Source: Onchocerca volvulus (lineage: Eukaryota; Nematoda; Chromadorea; Rhabditida; Onchocercidae). From it: a stretch of DNA of 13,391 nucleotides. The stretch lies in assembly GCA_000499405.2 (NCBI GenBank), contig HG738225.1:1-13391 (forward strand), given 5' to 3'. A program made the position numbers and the translations under genes. Under the pieces are notes generated by a model. It worked only from the letters and a program-made list of their open reading frames with translations. It had not been told where the DNA came from and did not search any database. Below are positions 1 to 7,000 of this stretch, piece by piece. Position 1 is the first letter of the stretch. Each line of letters opens with the position of its first letter.

Positions 1-581
1 ACAACTGATGTTTTAGGATTCCTGTCGCCAAATGAAGCAATCTTCATTTTTTCATAATCAACTTCATGTAGTTTCAGTCGATTTGCCAATTTCGTGGAAA
101 TACAACTTATTTGGACACCACTGTCGAACAAAACTACAGCTTTTTCTGTAATTGCAGGAATATCCAGATTGATTGTTTCGACTTCTTTGCATAAAAGTAA
201 GACATCACTTTGTCCTTGATTTCTTCTGTTTAGTATTGGGTTGACTGTCTTCATCGATATTTTTTCTTTAGTAGCTCTGTTGCATTGAGTGCTATTCCTG
301 TATTTTATGGGGCATAGTGCCGTATTGTATGAGCCTTTGCAATAGAAACATGAATACTTCCTTTTACTGCAGTCGCTCTCCTTATGTCCTTGCTGAAGAC
401 AATTTGGGCAAGCACTATTCTCTCTCAAGCGTTCCATTCGTTGCTTGAGTGTGGGATAGACGTCGCATTCATGGTCCCAATGATCCTGCTTGCAAAAGGA
501 ACAAGGTCTTCTCGTTTTTTCACTCTTCTTTGAACTAGAATTCTCCTTTACTTTTTCTTTCGGTGGTATAGTTATGCTAAC
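1..581 (-). pseudogene. Gag zinc knuckles and start of aspartic protease (partial)
   Basis: An open minus-strand frame runs from about 581 to the window edge without a stop. It encodes a basic linker, then two clear cysteine-histidine knuckles, CSFCKQDHWDHEC (CX2CX3HX4C) and CPNCLQQGHKESDC (CX2CX4HX4C), then a third degenerate one, CFYCKGSYNTALC, whose His is missing. About 80 residues later comes VVLFDSGVQISCIS, which fits the catalytic Asp-Ser/Thr-Gly loop of the retropepsin-like DUF1758 proteases of BEL/Pao elements. Knuckles bind nucleic acid; the protease would cleave the polyprotein. The frame is offset by one base from the upstream gag frame, which stops at 572-574. This suggests a one-base loss near 575-583. 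It is a partial entry and probably a pseudogene. Family assignment is firm; activity is unlikely. Confidence 0.8.
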
Positions 582-1596
582 GCCGAGGTTTCATTCCTAA
601 CATGTTGTAGGTATGATCTTGGCTTGTTCTTGATTGGCTTTGGATTCTTCTCGATGTTGAGGGATTGACTTCTTGACACTTCTTCATTTATCTGAATCAA
701 CTTTCCGAGAAATGATCTCAGTTTAGTTACTGACCATAGTCCTTGTTCCTCTTTTTGCTGATAGACTTTATCTAGAATCCAGACCGGTAATTTATTTTCG
801 ATTATTATTTCGATGCTGGATTGTTCTAGATTCTCGCTCATTGCTTCTAGTTGTCGAAATATTCTTTCGACGGCTTCAACTATTGTTTTCCATTCGCGGT
901 CGTTTTTCTTGATCGAATGTAATTCGTTATCGAGGGATTTTTTGATTATGTGGGATTGTCCGAATTTTTCTTCAAGGACTTTCCTTATTACATAATAATT
1001 TTTTGGAGTTATATCGTAGCCCTTAATGGCCTTCGAAGCGTCTCCTTTCAGACATCCTATTAAGTAGTTGAATTTTTGGATATCTGGAATGTTTTGTTGA
1101 TGCACTGCTGCATCAAAACTGCTCTAGAATCCTCTCCATTCTTTTGGGTTGCCACTGAAAATAGGCAATGGCAGTTGCGGCAAATTCACTGTTTGACGAA
1201 GTGCCAATTTTGTTGATTCCTTTTGGTGAGTTGGTTCGTCTTTTGTCTGGTATTGGTTCAGACGTTGGAGTACTAAGTCGCAGTCATTTTTGTACATTTT
1301 TAANCGACCATTTGAGCGTAGTTTTCTTCTTCTTCCCGTCTTCTTGTGGTGGTCGGGAGTTGCTGGATGTACTGTTTCCATTCTGCATTGACAGTTTCCA
1401 GCGTGCTGCCAATGTGTAATTCGAGACGCATGATTTTTTTTCGATTATTCTTTTCCTGGCCTCGTATTTGTTGTTGAATTTCTTCTTTGGTCACCATTTG
1501 GTCCAGTGGTGATAGGTCCATTTGCTTAACTTCTTCAAGAAGTTTTTCGATCTTCTTCTTCGTCGGTTGCGCACCTTTGCTTATTATGGACGACGT
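572..1596 (-). pseudogene. BEL/Pao gag N-terminal region, left copy, broken
   Basis: Second gag copy. The distal half (1123-575) reads HQQNIPDIQKFNYLIGCLKG and onward, typical of the DUF1759 gag domain of BEL/Pao elements. It is preceded in the same frame by LPLPIFSGNPKEWRGF and an in-frame amber codon at 1124-1126. The proximal half (1596-1305) is a coiled, charged segment. The codon matching the start in the right copy is ACG here (1594-1596), so the start is lost. At 1304 there is one N where the right copy has 56 bases (2540-2595), which breaks the frame. A pair of compensating one-base indels changes about a dozen residues near 1430-1480. The frame ends at 572-574 ahead of the knuckle region. 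All this marks a decayed or mis-assembled copy. Confidence 0.8.
1304..1304. other. Single N at a copy discontinuity
   Basis: One ambiguous base replaces 56 bases that are present in the right copy (2540-2595). To its left the two copies appear identical at a fixed offset of 1236. To its right they differ at many sites. It probably marks a contig join. Confidence 0.9.
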
Positions 1597-1613
1597 CCCT
1601 GTTCGTGGCACCA
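1596..1613 (-). other. Candidate tRNA primer binding site, left copy
   Basis: On the minus strand this reads TGGTGCCACGAACAGGGA. It begins with TGG, as expected for a sequence complementary to a tRNA 3' CCA end, and lies 8 nt inside the LTR end at 1622. The right copy (2884-2901) matches except that the first T is C. Many BEL elements have a TGGTGCC...GGGA stretch here (recalled). The tRNA is not identified. Confidence 0.5.
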
Positions 1614-1621
1614 AAAATTTT

Positions 1622-1930
1622 TGTCGGGAATTTGAGTGTGTTTGATTGGGCGAGATCGTGAAGAGGGATAAAATAAATACTTTATCACACAACAGGCAAT
1701 ATTACTGAATAATAAACGTGAATAAATGAAATATAAAAAAAAGAAAAGAGGGTCAGGAATATAAAAGATAAGAATTTCGTTGTCGATAGAAATATTGAAA
1801 TACGAAGACGTTGAAGAAGCCGTTGAAGATGTCGAAGCGGATCGTAGATGATCGAGGAAAATGAACTCCCTCTTAGACAGAATTAAAGAATATATATAGT
1901 AGTTGCGAGTAGGAGTAGCATATTACAACA
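1622..1930 (-). repeat. BEL/Pao LTR, left copy
   Basis: A 309-bp copy of the LTR. On the plus strand it starts TGTCGGGAATTTGAG and ends CATATTACAACA, so it has TG/CA ends on either strand. It matches 2914-3225, nearly perfectly from about 1720 on, with substitutions and small indels in the first 100 bp. A TATATATA stretch lies near its upstream (right) end and could be the promoter TATA; that is inference. Its right edge runs within 3 bases into the N at 1933 and then mid-gag sequence, with no polypurine tract or pol, which is abnormal for a 3' LTR. Confidence 0.8.
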
Positions 1931-1932
1931 AT

Positions 1933-1933
1933 N
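1933..1933. other. Single N at the LTR/gag junction
   Basis: One ambiguous base joins the end of an LTR (ACAACAAT) to the middle of gag (CAACTTTCCGAG). At the other LTR the same LTR end continues as CAACAATCAAAAAAT, so a short CAA overlap exists at the join. This suggests two contigs stitched in a repeat. Confidence 0.9.
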
Positions 1934-2884
1934 CAACTTTCCGAGAAATGATCTCAGTTTAGTTACTGACCATAGTCCTTGTTCCTCTTTTTGCTGATAG
2001 ACTTTATCTAGAATCCAGACCGGTAATTTATTTTCGATTATTATTTCGATGCTGGATTGTTCTAGATTCTCGCTCATTGCTTCTAGTTGTCGAAATATTC
2101 TTTCGACGGCTTCAACTATTGTTTTCCATTCGCGGTCGTTTTTCTTGATCGAATGTAATTCGTTATCGAGGGATTTTTTGATTATGTGGGATTGTCCGAA
2201 TTTTTCTTCAAGGACTTTCCTTATTACATAATAATTTTTTGGAGTTATATCGTAGCCCTTAATGGCCTTCGAAGCGTCTCCTTTCAGACATCCTATTAAG
2301 TAGTTGAATTTTTGGATATCTGGAATGTTTTGTTGATGCACTGCTGCATCAAAACTGCTCTAGAATCCTCTCCATTCTTTTGGGTTGCCACTGAAAATAG
2401 GCAATGGCAGTTGCGGCAAATTCACTGTTTGACGAAGTGCCAATTTTGTTGATTCCTTTTGGTGAGTTGGTTCGTCTTTTGTCTGGTATTGGTTCAGACG
2501 TTGGAGTACTAAGTCGCAGTCATTTTTGTACATTTTTAAAACTATAATTGCATCTTTGCCTTCGTTTATTAAATTTAAAATACCTCTTTCATCGTCGACC
2601 ATTTGAGCGTAGTTTTCTTCTTCTTCCCGTCTTCTTGTGGTGGTCGGGAGTTGCTGGATATACTGTTTCCATTCTGCATTGACAGTTTCCAGCGTGCCAA
2701 TGTGTAATTCGAGACGCATGATTTTTTCTTCGGTTATTCTTTTCCTGGCCTCATATTGTTGTTGAATTTCTTCTTTTGTCATCATTTGATCCAGTGGTGA
2801 TAGGTCCATTTGCTTAACTTCTTCAAGAAGTTTTTCGATCTTCTCCGTCGTCGGTTGCGCTCCTTTGCTTATTATGGACGACAT
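1934..2884 (-). pseudogene. BEL/Pao gag N-terminal region, right copy
   Basis: The better gag copy. The likely start is the ATG at 2884-2882 (MSSIISKGAQP), just inside the primer-binding-site-like stretch. The first ~110 residues are charged and probably coiled (EEVKQMDL, EEKIMRLELHIG). LPQLPLPIFSGNPKEWRGF, an in-frame TAG (2360-2362), and the DUF1759 segment with HQQNIPDIQKFNYLIGCLKG follow. Gag forms the particle and binds element RNA. The frame stops making sense at the N (1933), so knuckles and pol are missing in this copy. The TAG sits where related elements usually have an aromatic residue, probably Trp (TGG to TAG; recalled). Family is firm; the copy is non-functional as assembled. Confidence 0.82.
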
Positions 2885-2913
2885 CCCTGTTCGTGGCACC
2901 GATAAACTTTTCT

Positions 2914-3225
2914 TGTCGGGAATTTGAGTGCGTTTGATTTGGCGACGATCGTAAAGAGGGATAAACTAAATACTTTATCCAACACAATAAGCAATATTAC
3001 AGAATAATAAACGTGAATAAATGAATTATAAAAAAAAGAAAAGAGGGTCAGGAATATAAAAGATAAGAATTTCGTTGTCGATAGAAATATTGAAATACGA
3101 AGACGTTGAAGAAGCCGTTGAAGATGTCGAAGCGGATCGTAGATGATCGAGGAAAATGAACTCCCTCTTAGACAGAATTAAAGAATATATATAGTAGTTG
3201 CGAGTAGGAGTAGCATATTACAACA
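2914..3225 (-). repeat. BEL/Pao LTR, right copy (5' LTR of the element)
   Basis: 312-bp LTR with TG and CA ends. Because the element is on the minus strand this is its 5' LTR, next to the primer-binding-site-like stretch and the gag start. The five bases after it are ATCAA; their partner as target-site duplication would be beyond the left window edge. The LTR end is about 780 bp upstream of the prolyl hydroxylase start codon and transcribes away from it. Confidence 0.82.
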
Positions 3226-3310
3226 ATCAAAAAATTTCGACTTAGTGTAAGAAATGTAATTAACTAAGTGTGTAATAAGCATAAGATTGTAACAATTGGT
3301 GGTTTGTCGG

Positions 3311-3580
3311 CAATGACTTTAAGACATATTTAGATTGTCTTTGTAGGAATTATACAATTGAGAAATTACAGAAAATGATTTTAAGATATTGTTAGACCGA
3401 GTTTGTAAGAATTTACAATTGATAAATTACAGGAAATGGCTTTAAAATATGGCTAGACCGAGTTTGTAAAAATTTACAATTGATAAATTGCAGGAAATGA
3501 CTTTAAAATATGGCTAGACCGAGTTTGTAAAAATTTACAATTGATGAATTGCAGGAAATGATTTTAAGATATGGTTAGAC
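3311..3580. repeat. 61-bp tandem repeat, about 4.5 copies
   Basis: The phrase AGACCGAGTTTGTAA recurs at 3394, 3455 and 3516, exactly 61 bp apart. Diverged flanking units start at 3332 (AGATTGTCTTTGTAG) and 3577 (AGACAATTTT). The body carries AATTTACAATTGAT and CAGGAAATG. The central units differ by a few bases; the outer ones are decayed, and a still weaker trace (GCCGAAAGAGATTTTAAAAT) continues to about 3640. No coding potential is seen. Confidence 0.9.
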
Positions 3581-4003
3581 AATTTTAACGCAAAGATTAT
3601 TAAGCAGTTGCCGAAAGAGATTTTAAAATAGAATAGTTAAATATCTATTTGCTTAAAATTTGAGAGATCACTTATTTCGAATGTTTCGACAGATATAATT
3701 ATCCTCATGGCCACATTCGACTTCTTGACAAGTTACAGTTTTACAATCATGATTGTACATTCAGCAGCAATAATTATTTGCCTCCGAGAATTTATCATCT
3801 CATCAGAGTGAATCTTTGGGTTTTGTGATTATTGCAGAGAAGAGAAGGAGTCGAATGCCTTCCACCAAAAAATTGCCGTTGCATAAAGAAAAAATTGACG
3901 TGCTTAATATTTGTTTGGTTTGAAATTCCATATGAATGTCTTTGCATCATAGTCCTTGAAAGTTACCTCGTTTACAGAAGTGTACAAATAAATGCTGATG
4001 TGA
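3581..4003 (+). promoter_or_regulatory. Presumed promoter and 5' UTR of the hydroxylase gene
   Basis: A gene-free upstream stretch of about 420 bp. Possible 3' splice or spliced-leader acceptors are ATTGCAG ending at 3837 and CGTTTACAG ending at 3977; the second would leave a 26-nt leader before the ATG at 4004. Right before that ATG lies a three-codon upstream ORF, ATGCTGATGTGA (3992-4003), whose stop abuts the ATG. Short open stretches here do not look like a protein gene. Transcription start is unknown. Confidence 0.4.
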
Positions 4004-7000
4004 ATGCATTATAAAAAAATGATATTGTGGAGAGTACTAAATATATTCTTATTGATTACTGCAGTTTCTGCCGAAGTTTACTCATCCCTTTTCTCGTTGA
4101 AAGCAATAATTGGAGCTGAGAGAGATATTCCAGTAATGATCAATGATTACGTGGAAAAAGAGTTAGAAAGACTTGATTATCTTAAGAAGTAAGCGGTTTT
4201 TATTTTGTTTTGAGCTGAGTTTAATTCTTTTATTCTTCGTTTTATTCTTCACCTTAACTTAACTAATACAAAAAGTCATGACGTCGTGATTACATCTTCT
4301 TATCTCACTGAGAGAATATTGTGACATAAACGTCAATCGTTAACAAAGTATGTCTGATAGTTTCGAGAAGGGGAATGAGAATTGTTATTCCAAGTGATTG
4401 CTACTCGAAGTGATTGGTGGAAAATCTACTGATCAATTTTAAAATAGGTAGTTTTTGATTAAGGACTTCTGTAGTGGTTTCTGCATCATTGTCAATACTC
4501 AGTAGTATCTTTCCACAAACGATTGATATAATTTTAGGTTTGCTCAAAAAGTAAAAGAACATGATGATATAGCTATCCGAGATGGTGAAAGGGCAATAAG
4601 ACATCCGATCAATGTTTTTTTGCTGATTAAAAAAATGACAACAGATTGGAAGGAAGTAGTAAGGAGTATGCAATCCAACTCTGCCGATATTGTCATCCGT
4701 AACGTGACTCGTCAACGGATTATCAAGCGTATCACTTATCCTACAGAGGTTCCTTTCATCTTCGGTTTACAATCTACCCTAAAAGGATTGATATTTTGTA
4801 TGAATGGCCATCTGTCGAAGATATATTTTGAATTTTATTATAATTTACTCGTAGCCGATAAAGCATACTTTCTCCTTTGGACATGAACGTCATAAAATGG
4901 ACAAAAACACATTCAATTCATGCTATAGGGCATTATAAACCAAAAGATTTGGACAAATAATATGCAAATTCTTGCTGTTAAGGCCCCCTTTCTTGCTCAT
5001 CATCGTCTTTTTTGTTATCCGTTTCATCGTTTTCGCAGTGTTTATCACTTTCAGCATCTCCACAATCCTCAATATCTTCAATACTTTCTTTGACATCTTC
5101 TTTAGGCATTGCATTAAAATCGGAATAACAAATCGCACCCAGGCTATAATTTCTCTCAGTGAGAGATATCCGCTGCTCAAATCATTGAAGTACGAATTGT
5201 TGTTTGTTTATGACGCATTATATAGTGTTGGAGTTTTGTTTAATACTAAATTAATAGAGTACAGAAATGAGTCACAAGTTTTTTTTCAGAATCCAAGGCA
5301 CAGGTTCTTTGGTAATGAGAATAATACATAAAGATGAAATAAGGCAGCCAATTGGGGATTTTATTCAATATGATAGAGTTAGATCAAAATTTATGAGCTA
5401 ATTCAACTATTTCCTTAACAGATTGAACAACTGCAGTTTCACTACTAGCCATCATAACTGAAACTATTACTCTATTTCTCTTAAGTTTTTTTTTCTTTTT
5501 TTTTTTTTTTTTTTTTAATCTGTACCTTTGATTGTCTCAGAGGTGTCGAGTAACCGAGGGAAAGAATTTAAGTTCTAACGCCATTTATAGCATAAATAAA
5601 TTCATCTTTACCTAAAATCAATTTCAAGTATGCAATTTTTGTCTTCCTATGAATGAAGCAATATAATGCAAAGCGTTATTTTCTTTTTTATCCTGAATAG
5701 TAATATCGGCACCTTTTCCAGCAATAGCTTGAAGACTTTATATTTGTCAGTATTTTTAAATTCTTTTTTTATTTCATTTCTTGATGAAGATTTTTGGTTC
5801 CTTTCCTGTATGTACTTGAGTAATTTGTGAAAAGATTTTTGCCCTTTTTGATTCTTTTTATTATTTATGGCACTGATAAATTGTTCTTTCTGACCTACTT
5901 TCAGTAATATATTGAGGAATTCAAAATTGAAATTATGAATTGAAGATAATTTAATATTCTTATTTTTATCAAAACTTAAGTAATCAGCATATTACTGAAA
6001 TTTTTGTTATTTTAATATCAAATAAATTGGCCTAATTACATTTTAGACTGTCAAGCTATTGCGAGCATTAATTTGAATTTAGTTTCTTATGGAAATGATC
6101 TATAAAATTCGTTTTCAATATTATTCTGTGTGCTTGGTAGTGAAGATGATTATGTCATCAAATAATTACAAACAATTAGTAGTGTTCTATTATGGGGCAT
6201 TGTATAGGAGGATCTGTTAGGCGCAGCAATTGGTTTGTTACGTTTGCAAGACACGTATCAAATGGATACCAAGCATATTGCTGATGGGAAAATCTTGAAT
6301 TCTCAAATGCGAATAGCTGCTTTCACTGGTTAGTTTCGATCTTTAAAAGATAATTTGTAGAAACATTTGATAAGGAACCTTTTCTTTTCTTTTACCATTT
6401 CTTGCTTCCTTCAGGATGGAGAAGATGATGAAGAGAGGAAATATATCGATTTCAGAATTTCGAATGTTGCAGCTGGAGACTGTTTTGAAATTGGTCGTGC
6501 AGCATACAGTGAATATGACTATTACCACACCATTATGTGGATGCAGGAAGCGCGAGGGCGTGTGGAAAAGGAACCCGTGCCAACAGCGAATTTAGAAGAT
6601 ATCTTAGAATATTTGGCTTTCTCACTGTATGAACAGGGTAATCTGAAACGAGCTTTGTTGCTTATGGATGAATTGTATCGCATGAGTAAGTCATTTTTCA
6701 CTGAGTTCTTTTTTTTTTTTTTTTTTAACAGAAAGAATTACTAATCTTAGTAGCAACAGAGAATTGGTTTCATATGCAAATACAAATAGTGTCAGTGATT
6801 GGTTTGTTAATTATTCTTAAATTTCTGCGTAGCAGCAATTGTTCTATTCTACTCACAGTATAGATCCTGATCATCCACGAGCCAACGAAAATGTAAGGAA
6901 TTGTGAAAACCTACTGGAAAGTGATGGAGTCCAAAATATCGATATGCGACGGGACATTCCACCAACAAATAATAGACGCGATGAAAATGACTTAGACGAA

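Larger units (their letters stand above)
1..3225 (-). mobile_element. BEL/Pao LTR retrotransposon, partial and rearranged
   Basis: Minus-strand retroelement made of two LTR copies (1622-1930 and 2914-3225), two gag N-terminal parts and one zinc-knuckle/protease part that continues past the left edge. Seen directly: LTRs that start TG and end CA, a gag of the type that carries DUF1759 in BEL/Pao elements, CCHC-like knuckles, and an aspartic-protease DSG motif downstream. In BEL/Pao elements gag and pol normally form one long frame; here it is cut by a stop and frameshifts, so the copy is inactive as given. No reverse transcriptase or integrase is visible; they would lie left of position 1. The order LTR-gag-LTR-gag-protease is not a normal element. 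It is either a rearranged insertion or an assembly join at the Ns. A target-site duplication cannot be tested because the left end is outside. Confidence 0.85.
4749..6207 (+). other. Large intron 2 of the hydroxylase gene
   Basis: This 1459-bp intron is four times longer than any other in the gene. The join is fixed by protein: YPTE before it and EDLLGAAIG after it, matching the worm family without a gap. The donor GAG|GTTCCT is weak; the acceptor TGTATAG is acceptable. The intron carries minus-strand relics (acidic ORF 4978-5181, ankyrin-like 5568-5991) and a long poly-T, so insertion of foreign or duplicated sequence probably enlarged it. 5992-6207 shows only AT-rich sequence. Confidence 0.85.

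Noticed and set aside
813..995. Plus-strand ORF repeated at 2049-2231
   Set aside because: It is the complement of gag coding sequence in both copies. The identity of the two only reflects the duplication.
3311..3580. CRISPR-like spaced repeats
   Set aside because: The 61-bp units are contiguous, with no unique spacers between repeats, and the DNA is nuclear eukaryotic.
3832..4014. 60-codon ORF just upstream of the hydroxylase
   Set aside because: It opens at TTG, has no recognisable domain and overlaps the true start. It is more likely 5' UTR or promoter.
4972..5331. 119-codon hydrophobic plus-strand ORF
   Set aside because: Its hydrophobic run is the complement of GAT/GAA-rich codons in the minus acidic frame, and it opens at TTG. 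It lies inside an intron of a same-strand gene and shows no family motif.
6343..6528. Minus-strand ORF over exon 4
   Set aside because: It is a shadow of the hydroxylase exon, which is firmly identified on the plus strand.
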